Shown: piece by piece, positions 1 to 7,347 of the stretch | How the letters are laid out: the number at the start of each line of letters is the position of its first letter | How positions within the stretch are numbered: the first letter of the stretch is position 1 | NCBI GenBank assembly: GCA_028683385.1 | Contig: JAQUIJ010000010.1 | Span: forward strand, 196,007-260,006 | DNA from: Prolixibacteraceae bacterium | Lineage (GTDB): Bacteria > Bacteroidota > Bacteroidia > Bacteroidales > Prolixibacteraceae | Direction of reading: 5' to 3' | DNA: 64,000 nt | The notes under the pieces: model-generated | The model's database searches: none | The model's input: only the letters and a program-made list of their open reading frames with translations | What the model was told of the DNA's origin: nothing | Made by a program: the position numbers and the translations under genes

Positions 1-348
1 ACGGCCCACATCATGCAAAACAAGCTAAATGGTCGTTTCTCCGGAGTATCGTCCGAACAACTCAGGGAGAAGCTAAAAACCAAAGAGCCGCTTGTTTTGC
101 TGGATGTTCGAAATCCCGACGAATACGAACAAATACGGTTGGGTATTGGTGAAAAACTGATTCCTTTGGGGCAACTTCGCAAACGGCTGGACGAAATGCC
201 CGAAGACAAGAATGCTGAAATCATTACCTGGTGCAAAATATCGCTTCGTGGGTATGAAGCTGCGCTAATCCTTCAGGCAAATGGCTATAAAAATGTGAAG
301 GTTTTGGAAGGCGGAATTATGGCATGGCCGTATAAACGTGAGAAGTAA
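1..348 (+). CDS. C-terminal rhodanese domain of an FAD-dependent oxidoreductase (partial)
   Basis: Rhodanese domains carry sulfur as an enzyme persulfide. The motif LLDVRNPDEYE and the active loop WCKISLRG are present, with the sulfur-carrying Cys about residue 74 counted from the Met at position 13. The frame stays open to the left edge of the window. The stretch before the domain (AHIMQNKLNGRFSG) resembles the linker ahead of the first rhodanese domain in the CoA-disulfide-reductase-like gene at 50120. I therefore infer that this is the tail of a longer flavoprotein-rhodanese fusion and not a free 111-residue rhodanese starting at 13. It is followed after 23 bases by a thioredoxin-like gene and hdrC/hdrB-like genes on the same strand, so it probably heads or continues a sulfur redox operon. 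Confidence 0.75.
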   Translation, partial: TAHIMQNKLNGRFSGVSSEQLREKLKTKEPLVLLDVRNPDEYEQIRLGIGEKLIPLGQLRKRLDEMPEDKNAEIITWCKISLRGYEAALILQANGYKNVKVLEGGIMAWPYKREK

Positions 349-371
349 CGAATCCTACAAAGTCTCCGAAA

Positions 372-827
372 ATGAATCAAATCGTAATTGTTGGAGTTGA
401 ACCTCCTTGCCCCAGATGTAAACTCTTGGGAAATATTATTGATGCCAAAGTAAAAGAATTAAATATTGAGGCCGAAGTCTTTCATTGGGCTTATTCCACT
501 CCTGAAGCAAGAAAAATGGCCAATAGCTTTGGACTGGTTCCGGGCACAGCAAAAGACGTTTCGGTTAAGATACAAATTCCAATTGACAGTAAAAAAATCA
601 GCATGGCCAAAAACAGCAGAACCATTCATCCTGATTACGATTTTCGGGTCTATAACAGCTGCAACTGGACTTTTGAACTGGATGAAGTATTGAGACTTTT
701 TGAAAACCGTGCGAAAGAAGTTGGGATAATGATGACTCCCGTTTTGATAATTAATGGGGTGCTGAAGCATCAGGGTAGTGTTCCCAGTCTAAGTAAAATA
801 AACGAATGGCTTATCGAATTGAAATAA
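372..827 (+). CDS. Thioredoxin-like thiol-disulfide protein with CPRC motif
   Basis: A 151-residue protein with a CPRC redox pair at residues 13-16, right after the first beta strand. Near the C-terminus is a second thioredoxin-like strand-turn (TPVLIINGVLKHQG) that includes the cis-proline position, then a closing helix. The overall pattern is that of small glutaredoxin/MTH895-type redox proteins with an insertion in the middle. It lies between the rhodanese tail and the HdrC-like gene, with only 12 bases to the latter, so co-transcription is likely. I infer electron or persulfide transfer between the flavoprotein and the Hdr-like pair. The exact substrate cannot be read from the sequence. 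Confidence 0.7.
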   Translation: MNQIVIVGVEPPCPRCKLLGNIIDAKVKELNIEAEVFHWAYSTPEARKMANSFGLVPGTAKDVSVKIQIPIDSKKISMAKNSRTIHPDYDFRVYNSCNWTFELDEVLRLFENRAKEVGIMMTPVLIINGVLKHQGSVPSLSKINEWLIELK

Positions 828-839
828 AAAAGAATCAAA

Positions 840-1538
840 ATGGCGAGCCTAAAAGAAGAACTCCTCAAAGACATCCGCTTTGTTGAAGGATTGAAATCCT
901 GCATCAACTGTGGGGTTTGTACTGCTATTTGCCCGGCAGCCAGGTTCTATGAATACGATCCGCGAATGATTGCGGATACTGTCCAGAAAGGCAATGAAGC
1001 CGAAATTGAGCAACTTCTAAAAAGCGACACCATTTGGTTTTGCGGCGAATGTCTTTCGTGCAAAACCCGTTGTCCGAGAGGGAATACGCCCGGATATATC
1101 ATTCAGGCGTTGCGTGCCTTGTCAATAGAAAAAGGTTTTTTTACCGAAAGTGAACAAGGACAAAAGCAACTGGCCATTAAACGCACCGTTGGCGAGCATA
1201 TCCTGAAATACGGTTATTGTGTTTACATCGACGAGGTGAATACCGAAATGTACCCCGAACAAGGCCCTGTATGGGATTGGCTAAAACAAAACCGTCAGGA
1301 AGTTCTGGAGCGGTTAGGAACAAGCTATCAAAAAGACCGAAGCGGTACTTTGCGCCAAATACCCGAAGAATCGCTCAACGATCTTCAACGGATCTTCGAT
1401 GAAACGGGCGCTACGGAAAGGTTTGAAAAAATAGAGACACAATCGGCTTTGAAAGCGAATGAATTGGGCATGAATCGGGAAGCGTATTTTGACTACTTGT
1501 ATAACGGTGAAAAAGACAGGAACAATGAAAAACGGTAA
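840..1538 (+). CDS. HdrC-like 4Fe-4S ferredoxin subunit
   Basis: This 232-residue protein has two complete CxxCxxCxxxCP clusters, at residues 21-32 and 68-79, as in the C subunit of heterodisulfide reductase and related (S)Hdr complexes. The C-terminal 140 residues are charged and lack further cysteines. The next gene, an HdrB-like subunit, starts inside its last 14 bases, a typical HdrCB arrangement. HdrC passes electrons from an HdrA flavoprotein or quinone side to HdrB. No hdrA is present in the window, so the electron donor may be the flavoprotein whose tail is at position 1, or a gene further left. In Bacteroidota this pair is usually annotated only as a heterodisulfide-reductase-like protein. 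Its disulfide substrate is unknown. Confidence 0.85.
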   Translation: MASLKEELLKDIRFVEGLKSCINCGVCTAICPAARFYEYDPRMIADTVQKGNEAEIEQLLKSDTIWFCGECLSCKTRCPRGNTPGYIIQALRALSIEKGFFTESEQGQKQLAIKRTVGEHILKYGYCVYIDEVNTEMYPEQGPVWDWLKQNRQEVLERLGTSYQKDRSGTLRQIPEESLNDLQRIFDETGATERFEKIETQSALKANELGMNREAYFDYLYNGEKDRNNEKR

Positions 1539-2592
1539 AAACCCGATGTGGGAAGCGTATCAGAAGGAAATAGCGAATGACAACTACTATTTTGCCCGGA
1601 GTTGCATCCGCCAGAATTTTTTCCCGGCAGCCGAAGACTTATACCTGAAAATTCTCAGGAACGAGCTTGGCAAGGATATTTACGACGATGCCCGGCAAAC
1701 GACCTGTACAGGGATTGCTTATCATTCGGGCATTATTCCGATGGAAACTACCATGACTGTTGTGGCTCGGCAGTTTGCGCTGATGAACGAAGCCGGATAC
1801 GAGAATTTTGTGTGTTCGTGTGTTACATCGTTTGGAATTTATGCCGAAATGCTTGAAACCTGGAAGCATTTTCCGGAGAAGGAAAAAGAGACACGCGAAG
1901 CCTTAAAACGGGCAACCGGAATGACTTTTGAAATTCCTAAAAACATGGTTCATGCCAGCGACCTTGTTTATAAATTCAGGAAAGAAATTGCTGCAAAAGC
2001 TAAATTTAGGTTGATCAACAAACAAACTGGCGAACCTTTAAAAATTGTTGACCACATTGGTTGCCATTATGCCAAGATTTTTCCGGAGAAAGGAATTGGT
2101 GGCGCTGAATTTCCTTATGTACTGGCTGGATTGATTGATGATTGGGGCGGCGCTCAGGTCGATTATCCTGAACGCCGCCATTGTTGCGGATTTGGGTTCA
2201 GGCAATACCTGCTAAAATCGAACCGTGGCTATTCGGTGAGCAATTCCAAGAAAAAATTTGATTCGATGAAACCTTTTCGCCCTGATTTAATCATAGCCAA
2301 TTGCCCCGGTTGTACTTTCTTCCTCGACCGATGGCAATATGTGATTTCAGAAATGGAAGGAAAAACTTACGGGGAAAATGGTTACGGAATTCCCGTTTTG
2401 ACCTACGAAGAACTGGCTGGGTTATTACTTGGCTACAATCCCTGGGATATCGGGCTTCAGGTACATCAGGTTGCTGTTGAGCCTTTGCTCGATAAACTTG
2501 GAATTGAAAATAAACCGGAAGAAAAATATTCAGGCATAAATGGCTTGGACTTGGGAAAACCTGGAATGCCAAATACTTTAAAATGTTACTGA
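1525..2592 (+). CDS. HdrB-like CCG-domain subunit
   Basis: HdrB-type proteins reduce or form disulfides on non-cubane iron-sulfur clusters bound by CCG motifs. The second CCG domain is intact, with IGCHYAK, the HCCGFG core and CPGC. The first is looser (TCTGIAYHSG and VCSCVTSFG). I chose the ATG at 1525, giving 355 residues and a 14-base overlap with hdrC. An upstream in-frame start at 1489 would lie deep inside hdrC and adds a sequence with no resemblance to the family. A metallo-beta-lactamase gene follows after one base. The partner HdrA is not visible, and the role in sulfur or thiol metabolism is inferred from neighbours. Confidence 0.85.
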   Translation: MKNGKNPMWEAYQKEIANDNYYFARSCIRQNFFPAAEDLYLKILRNELGKDIYDDARQTTCTGIAYHSGIIPMETTMTVVARQFALMNEAGYENFVCSCVTSFGIYAEMLETWKHFPEKEKETREALKRATGMTFEIPKNMVHASDLVYKFRKEIAAKAKFRLINKQTGEPLKIVDHIGCHYAKIFPEKGIGGAEFPYVLAGLIDDWGGAQVDYPERRHCCGFGFRQYLLKSNRGYSVSNSKKKFDSMKPFRPDLIIANCPGCTFFLDRWQYVISEMEGKTYGENGYGIPVLTYEELAGLLLGYNPWDIGLQVHQVAVEPLLDKLGIENKPEEKYSGINGLDLGKPGMPNTLKCY

Positions 2593-2593
2593 T

Positions 2594-3403
2594 ATGAAGA
2601 TTATAACTTTGATCGAAAACCTTGTCTATAAACAAGGCTTAGTTGCAGAACACGGCTTGGCAATCTATATCGAAACCGACAAGATGAAAATACTTTTCGA
2701 TACCGGGCAAAGTGGCTTATTCCTTCAAAATGCCCAAAAGTTGGGAATTGCTATTGAAGATGTTGATATTCTGGTGATTTCACACGGGCATTACGACCAT
2801 ACCGGTGGTTTGTATCCTTTTCTTGAGAAAAACAGCAAGGCAAAAGTGTACGCCAAAAAGGATGTTTTCGTTCCAAAATACCACGGACCTAACCGCTTTA
2901 TTGGAACAATGCGAAACGAAAAGTTACTCAAAGACCGACTTACTTATGTGGATGCAGTTAACCAAATAGCTGAAGGTGTCTATATTTTGCCTGATATTAT
3001 CATTCATAATTCATTGGATACCCATTTTAACGGGATGTATAAAAAAGTGGACAGCGGGTTTGTTCCTGATGAGTTTGACGATGAGCTCTTTCTGGTGTTG
3101 AAACAGGATGAACAGATAAACATAGTTACAGCCTGTTCGCACCGGGGAATTACCAACATTTGCGCCACAGCCACCGAACAGTTTAAACATCCGCTTGGAT
3201 TAATTCTTGGTGGTTTCCATACGAAAAACTGTACTACAGAACAATACGAGATGATTATAGACTATTTTCGTCAATTAAAACCAAAATCGATTGGCGTTTG
3301 TCATTGTACCGGGGTTGAAAAATATGCGGATTTGCATAATGATCTGGATTTCGGTGTTTTTTACAATTTTACAGGGAATGAAGTTAAATTAGGATTAAAA
3401 TAA
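2594..3403 (+). CDS. Metallo-beta-lactamase fold hydrolase
   Basis: A 269-residue MBL-fold protein with the metal motif HGHYDH at residues 64-69 and later candidate ligands in ACSHRG, GGFHTKN and VCHCTG. The order and length match the family annotated as 7,8-dihydropterin-6-yl-methyl-4-(beta-D-ribofuranosyl)aminobenzene-5'-phosphate-synthase-like, a broad label that rarely reflects the true substrate. It is tightly packed between the hdrB-like gene (1-base gap) and the NifX-like gene (4-base gap). Some MBL proteins in sulfur operons are persulfide dioxygenases or glyoxalase-like enzymes, but this one does not show the short ETHE1 layout, so I leave the substrate open. Confidence 0.8.
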   Translation: MKIITLIENLVYKQGLVAEHGLAIYIETDKMKILFDTGQSGLFLQNAQKLGIAIEDVDILVISHGHYDHTGGLYPFLEKNSKAKVYAKKDVFVPKYHGPNRFIGTMRNEKLLKDRLTYVDAVNQIAEGVYILPDIIIHNSLDTHFNGMYKKVDSGFVPDEFDDELFLVLKQDEQINIVTACSHRGITNICATATEQFKHPLGLILGGFHTKNCTTEQYEMIIDYFRQLKPKSIGVCHCTGVEKYADLHNDLDFGVFYNFTGNEVKLGLK

Positions 3404-3407
3404 AATC

Positions 3408-3782
3408 ATGAAAGTAGCAGTACCAACAAGAGGAAATAACGTTGATGACCATTTTGGTCATTGCGATGCCTACACGGTTTTTAATATCGATGAAAACCAA
3501 AAGATTATCAGTTCAGAATTATTGCCGTCGCCACAGGGTTGCGGTTGCAAAAGCAACATTGCCTCAGTTTTGAAAGAAAAAGGTGTAAGTGTTATGCTTG
3601 CCGGAAACATGGGCGGGGGTGCATTAAATGTACTAAACCGACATGGGATTGATGTGTATCGCGGCTGCACGGGCAATGTGCATGAATTAGCCGAGTCCTT
3701 TCTGGAAGGCAAAATAGGCGATTCGGGTATCGGTTGTTCGCACCACGGACATGAGGGAGAAGAACATCAATGCAGCCATTAA
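3408..3782 (+). CDS. NifX/NifB-type iron-molybdenum cofactor-binding family protein, left copy
   Basis: A 124-residue protein of the dinitrogenase iron-molybdenum cofactor family (MTH1175-like): MKVAVPT start, DDHFGHC, and GGGALNVLNRHGI in the C-terminal half of the fold. A PQGCGCKSN loop and a His/Cys-rich tail (CSHHGHEGEEHQCSH) are likely metal ligands. No nitrogenase genes are in the window, so a nif role is unlikely. Free-standing members bind Fe-S or other metal clusters. A second copy, roughly three quarters identical, is at 61962-62336 on the other strand in the same gene context. Confidence 0.85.
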   Translation: MKVAVPTRGNNVDDHFGHCDAYTVFNIDENQKIISSELLPSPQGCGCKSNIASVLKEKGVSVMLAGNMGGGALNVLNRHGIDVYRGCTGNVHELAESFLEGKIGDSGIGCSHHGHEGEEHQCSH

Positions 3783-3926
3783 AATTGAATTGAGGTTCAG
3801 TCGATCCCAAAAAATAGTTTCCTTTACATCCTGATCAAAAATCGGTTTAGTCTGTTGTTATCTATGCTGTAAAAGAACAGGCGAGAAAACCTGATGGAAC
3901 GTTTTCAAAATCTTAAGTAAAGAATA
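3783..3926. other. Intergenic gap where the right-hand cassette carries DUF1847
   Basis: In the right-hand copy of this cassette a DUF1847 gene lies between the NifX-like gene and the methyltransferase. Here there are 144 bases with no open frame and no residue of DUF1847 that I can recognise. Either the gene was lost here or it was gained on the right. Confidence 0.5.
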
Positions 3927-4526
3927 ATGAGCGAATTTGATGCCCGTGCCCGTGAATGGGACAAAGATAAAATGCACATGGATCGCTCGGTAGCCATTGC
4001 TGCCGAACTCGAAAAGATGATCCCGCTTCATTCGGGGATGAAAGCCCTTGAATATGGCGCTGGTACCGGAATTTTAAGTTTCCTGCTGAAAGACCGGTTT
4101 TCAGGAATTATCCTGATGGACAATTCTCAGGAAATGATAAAAGTTTGTGTTGAAAAAACTGAATACTTCAAAACCAATCACATTCTGCCCATTTGGTTCG
4201 ATCTGGAAAACAAAGATTATGACCATCATTTCGACATCATTTACAATCAGATGGTTCTCCATCACGTGAATGATTACGAGGCCATTATCTATACATTTCA
4301 TTCGATGCTAAATCCCGGAGGATATTTGGCCATTGCCGATTTGTATACGGAAGATGGCTCGTTTCATGGCCCAGATGTTAAAGTCCATCTAGGTTTTGAT
4401 CCTGAAGAACTTACCGAAATATTCAGGAATGCAGGATTTAAGAATATCAAATACCAGACTTGCTTCGAAGTAAAACGCGATTCGGGAGTAAAATACCCGG
4501 TATTTTTACTGGTCGGCCAAAAATAA
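3927..4526 (+). CDS. Class I SAM-dependent methyltransferase, left copy
   Basis: A 199-residue Rossmann methyltransferase. Motif I is LEYGAGTGILS, the acidic residue of motif II is in LMDNSQEM, and motif IV is IIYNQMVLHHV. The C-terminal PVFLLVGQK is the usual closing strand. The best general label is UbiE/Coq5-like. Its substrate is unknown. The mini zinc-ribbon gene follows 9 bases downstream. A second copy with about four of five residues identical is at 60880-61479, again next to the mini zinc ribbon, so the two genes probably work together. Confidence 0.85.
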   Translation: MSEFDARAREWDKDKMHMDRSVAIAAELEKMIPLHSGMKALEYGAGTGILSFLLKDRFSGIILMDNSQEMIKVCVEKTEYFKTNHILPIWFDLENKDYDHHFDIIYNQMVLHHVNDYEAIIYTFHSMLNPGGYLAIADLYTEDGSFHGPDVKVHLGFDPEELTEIFRNAGFKNIKYQTCFEVKRDSGVKYPVFLLVGQK

Positions 4527-4535
4527 ACCTGAGCC

Positions 4536-4685
4536 ATGGAACCGACTCTTTTGAAATGCAAACAATGCAATTGGCAGGGAAGCGCCGACGAAGTTGATTG
4601 GGAAGTCGTTGAATCCTGCTCGGGAACTGATAAAACGGAGGTTTGTCCGGAGTGCGGGAGCATGGAAATTTATCCGGTCCGATAA
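4536..4685 (+). CDS. Small zinc-ribbon protein (49 aa), left copy
   Basis: A short frame with two CxxC knuckles: CKQC at residues 8-11 and CPEC at 37-40, plus a central Cys28. It matches a frame at 60718-60867 on the other strand almost residue for residue (both contain CKQCNWQGS and SCSGTDKTEVCP). That conservation in the same context makes it a real gene despite its length. It follows the methyltransferase closely and ends two bases before the end of the convergent zinc-ribbon regulator gene. The role is unknown; a metal-binding partner of the methyltransferase is one possibility. Confidence 0.8.
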   Translation: MEPTLLKCKQCNWQGSADEVDWEVVESCSGTDKTEVCPECGSMEIYPVR

Positions 4686-4687
4686 AT

Positions 4688-5122
4688 TTAGCTTGTTAAA
4701 ATCTTCTCCATCGAGTTTCGTTCCTTTTCCGTGAGCGAATCCATTTCTTCCAAGGCATGTTGGATTTTGGTCTTGAAGTTCCAACAGGTCATCTGGCGCA
4801 GCGAAAGCCGACGCCCAAATTCGTACGACGAAACATCTTCTTTTCCTTTACAAACCTGGTAAGCAATGTAAAAAGCTTTGCTGATCGGGAATTTAACGCC
4901 ATGAAAAACAGTTCCGTTTGTAGCGGTTTCTTTGGCTTTACATTTGGTACAGCGGCGAGAAAAGGGTTCCTGCCCCGGACATGAGTTGGTATTGCCACAT
5001 TTTTTGCACACAAAACCACTGGCCCATTTTATCCCTGCCAGAAATTCGAGGCACTTTTCGTCGCTTGCAAACATCTCTTCAAGCTGTTCAGGACTAAGGC
5101 TATTGCTGAATAGTTGGCTCAT
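4688..5122 (-). CDS. IS1595-type transposase N-terminal zinc-ribbon/HTH protein without DDE domain, left copy
   Basis: The 144 residues correspond to the N-terminal DNA-binding part of IS1595-family transposases: a zinc ribbon with CKKC at 39-42 and CTKC at 58-61, the TATNGTVFHG strand, and a helix-turn-helix region around 80-120 (ISKAFYIAYQVCKG, SSYEFGRRLSLRQM). The ~170-residue DDE catalytic domain is entirely missing and the frame ends cleanly, so it cannot be an active transposase. A copy about 93 percent identical over full length is at 60275-60709. Conservation of an intact frame in two copies, each divergently paired with DUF6132 across twin palindromes, argues for a captured transcription regulator. 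Confidence 0.85.
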   Translation of the reverse strand: MSQLFSNSLSPEQLEEMFASDEKCLEFLAGIKWASGFVCKKCGNTNSCPGQEPFSRRCTKCKAKETATNGTVFHGVKFPISKAFYIAYQVCKGKEDVSSYEFGRRLSLRQMTCWNFKTKIQHALEEMDSLTEKERNSMEKILTS

Positions 5123-5245
5123 AAATTAATTCTTACTGATGCAAATATAACTGAATTAGTGTCACTAAAAAGATTTAAGTGATACTAATGCGATTTAATA
5201 TTTTCTTTTATTAGATTTGTAGGGAAACAATTTAAAATAATAGAC
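5123..5245. promoter_or_regulatory. Divergent promoter with twin TTAGTG/CACTAA palindromes, left copy
   Basis: Between the leftward zinc-ribbon gene and rightward DUF6132. The perfect palindrome TTAGTGTCACTAA is at 5156-5168 and a looser one, TTAAGTGATACTAA, at 5175-5188. A -7 box for the regulator (TATATTTG on the minus strand) is at 5142-5149 and one for DUF6132 (TAGATTTG) at 5212-5219, both fitting the Bacteroidota TAnnTTTG form. Palindrome one ends six bases from the regulator's -7 box, a position suited to autorepression. The same layout with the same 6-base spacing occurs at 60154-60274. Confidence 0.7.
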
Positions 5246-5491
5246 ATGGAAAATAATTGCGAAGTTAAACCAAGCCCGGCAACATTCAAAGAGAATCTTA
5301 AAACATGGAGTTTTTGGAGACCGATTCTTTCAGTTACGATTGGTGCTATTGCCGGATTTTCATACTATCATTTTGTCGGTTGCGCTTCTGGAACATGCGC
5401 CATTACCAGTAGTCCCTACATGAGTACCATTTGGGGTGGGGCAATGGGTTACTTTTTGGTGAACAGTCCATGTGCCAGGGGCAGATGCTAA
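5246..5491 (+). CDS. DUF6132 small membrane protein, left copy
   Basis: An 81-residue protein with two hydrophobic segments (about 24-46 and 57-76). It has a conserved VGCASGTCAITSSPY stretch between them and a Cys-rich end (SPCARGRC). The pattern matches DUF6132. The paired cysteines near the membrane suggest thiol or sulfur handling, and a resemblance to half a YeeE/YedE unit is possible, but no function is established. The copy at 59908-60153 differs at six positions only. It is divergent from the zinc-ribbon regulator and lies 98 bases upstream of the SQR-like gene. Confidence 0.85.
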   Translation: MENNCEVKPSPATFKENLKTWSFWRPILSVTIGAIAGFSYYHFVGCASGTCAITSSPYMSTIWGGAMGYFLVNSPCARGRC

Positions 5492-5589
5492 ATAGGAGGT
5501 GAAAAGGCAACTATTAAGTTCAAAATTCCTAACTTTAAAGTCGGCAAAGAATTCAATTTTCTTATTTCCAAATATTTAAACTTCATTTT

Positions 5590-7047
5590 ATGGCAAAAGT
5601 TGTCGTATTGGGAGCCGGAATTTCAGGTCATACAGCCGCTGCATTCCTGAAGAAAAAACTCGGTTCGAAGCACCAGGTTGTTGTTGTTAGTCCTTCGGAG
5701 TATTACCAATGGATACCTTCAAACATTTGGGTAGGTGTAGGAAAAATGACCATCGATCAGGTTCGGTTCAAGCTAAAACCTGTTTACGATCGCTGGAAAA
5801 TTGATTACAAACAAGCCAAAGCTACCGCCATTTTTCCTGAAGGTGGAAATGGATTGGAACGGCCATTTGTAAGTATTGAGTATACGGATAAGACCCGTCA
5901 GGGTGAAACCGAAAATGTTGAGTACGATTACCTCGTTAATGCGACTGGCCCCAAATTGAATTTTGCTGCCACCGAAGGCCTCGGGCCAGGAAAGTTCACG
6001 CATTCGGTTTGTTCGTGCGATCATGCCGTGGCCACCTGGGATGCCTTGAAAACTTGCATGGACCGGATGGCGAAAGGCGAGAAACTCCGCTTCCTCATAG
6101 GTACTGGTCATCCGGGAGCGACTTGTCAGGGTGCCGCTTTTGAGTATGCGCTCAATGTGGCTCACCAGATTAAGGCACGCGGCCTTCAGGATAAAGCCGA
6201 GATTACCTGGATTTCGAATGAATACGAACTGGGCGATTTCGGCATGGGTGGAGCATTCATTAAACGTGGCGGATATGTGACTCCAACCAAAGTTTTCAGC
6301 GAATCTATTTTTGCTGAATACGGCATTCGCTGGATCAAACGTGCGGGAGTAACCAAAATAGAAGAGGGCATTGCGCATTACGAAACGCTGGATGGTGAAA
6401 TGAAAACCGCTGCTTTCGATTTTGCCATGCTCATTCCCGCTTTTGCCGGAGCCGGAATGAAGGCATATAACAAAGCTGGTGACGACATCACCACACAATT
6501 ATTTGCACCCAGCGGTTTTATGAAAGTAGATGCTGACTATTCCGGAAAACCTTTCGAAGACTGGTCGGTAGAGGATTGGCCATCGACTTATCAAAGCCCG
6601 GCATATCCCAATATTTTTGCTCCCGGAATTGCATTTGCCCCGCCGCACCAGATTTCGAAACCGATGAAGAGTCCGAATGGAACGCTGATTACCCCGGCAC
6701 CACCACGTACGGGAATGCCTTCAGGAGTAATCGGTAAAATTGTGGCCTTAAATATCGTTGAACAAATCAAAACTGGCCGGACAGATTTCAAGCACAAAGC
6801 TTCGATGGGGAAAATGGGAGCCGCTTGCGTGGTTTCGGCCGGATATGGCATGTTAAAAGGCAATGCCGCGACCATGACTGTATTTCCGATTGTACCCGAC
6901 TGGGAAAAATATCCGCAATGGGGACGCGACCTCAATTATACTGTTGGCGAGGCCGGATTGGCCGGGCACTGGATAAAGATAGTTTTGCATTATATGTTTA
7001 TTCACAAGGCCAAAGGCTATCCGTTCTGGTGGCTAATTCCGGAATAA
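5590..7047 (+). CDS. Sulfide:quinone-oxidoreductase-like flavoprotein (SQR family)
   Basis: A 485-residue FAD protein. The N-terminal GAGISGHTAA nucleotide fold is clear, and the sequence is of the long SQR type. Candidate redox cysteines are Cys141/Cys143 (SVCSCDHA), Cys179 (GATCQGA) and Cys413 (GAACVVSAG). The ATCxGxA context around Cys179 is that of an SQR catalytic Cys. The C-terminus has an amphipathic, aromatic stretch (about 460-485, ending YPFWWLIPE) suited to membrane-surface attachment and quinone access. Known family role: oxidation of sulfide to polysulfide with electrons to the quinone pool. The direction and exact donor here are inferred. A 52-residue gene follows. Confidence 0.85.
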   Translation: MAKVVVLGAGISGHTAAAFLKKKLGSKHQVVVVSPSEYYQWIPSNIWVGVGKMTIDQVRFKLKPVYDRWKIDYKQAKATAIFPEGGNGLERPFVSIEYTDKTRQGETENVEYDYLVNATGPKLNFAATEGLGPGKFTHSVCSCDHAVATWDALKTCMDRMAKGEKLRFLIGTGHPGATCQGAAFEYALNVAHQIKARGLQDKAEITWISNEYELGDFGMGGAFIKRGGYVTPTKVFSESIFAEYGIRWIKRAGVTKIEEGIAHYETLDGEMKTAAFDFAMLIPAFAGAGMKAYNKAGDDITTQLFAPSGFMKVDADYSGKPFEDWSVEDWPSTYQSPAYPNIFAPGIAFAPPHQISKPMKSPNGTLITPAPPRTGMPSGVIGKIVALNIVEQIKTGRTDFKHKASMGKMGAACVVSAGYGMLKGNAATMTVFPIVPDWEKYPQWGRDLNYTVGEAGLAGHWIKIVLHYMFIHKAKGYPFWWLIPE

Positions 7048-7089
7048 ACAAGATAAATTGATTTCATAAACACTCAAAATATTAATAAG

Positions 7090-7248
7090 ATGGCAAAAAA
7101 TATTGTACGCGGTTATTACGACGAATCGTATCCGCCACTACCAACCAAATCAACCAAATTCTTACGCGGAAACATCATCTGGCAAGCCTTTCGTTTCGTA
7201 GTTCTTAATCTGAAGATTATGCGCATCATTGTTGGCGGGCATTCCTGA
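7090..7248 (+). CDS. Small SQR-associated protein (52 aa)
   Basis: A 52-residue frame starting at an ATG 42 bases after the SQR-like gene. It is rich in aromatic and basic residues (GYYDESYPPLP, then FLRGNIIWQAFRFVVLNLKIMRII) and ends VGGHS. One amphipathic or membrane-associated helix is likely. The last 32 codons recur at 19494-19590 with 92 percent base identity, as a fragment without a start, so this coding sequence has been duplicated in the past. A role as a small membrane partner of the flavoprotein is inferred from position only. Confidence 0.65.
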   Translation: MAKNIVRGYYDESYPPLPTKSTKFLRGNIIWQAFRFVVLNLKIMRIIVGGHS

Positions 7249-7271
7249 AAAGTGGAGTAGCTCATTTCAAC

Positions 7272-7306
7272 CAAAAACCGTTTTACGATGTGTAGAACGG
7301 TTTTTG
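7272..7306. terminator. Rho-independent terminator between convergent genes
   Basis: The 11-base arms CAAAAACCGTT (7272-7282) and AACGGTTTTTG (7296-7306) can pair fully around a short loop. The T-rich right arm serves the + strand SQR unit and the A-rich left arm the leftward unit ending at 7348. Confidence 0.8.
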
Positions 7307-7347
7307 TTATTTAAAAAATCCAAAGTAACACTACATTTTTTAGTGTA

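Noticed and set aside
1489..1524. Longer start for the HdrB-like gene
   Set aside because: It would overlap hdrC by 50 bases and adds residues with no family resemblance. The ATG at 1525 gives the usual short overlap.
3408..3782. Nitrogenase cofactor gene nifX
   Set aside because: The fold family matches, but no nifHDKEN genes are nearby and the protein has a His/Cys tail unlike NifX. A metal-cluster protein in sulfur metabolism is more likely.
4688..5122. Active insertion sequence
   Set aside because: Only the N-terminal zinc ribbon and HTH are present. There is no DDE domain, no adjacent second frame to supply one, and no terminal inverted repeats of IS type around it.
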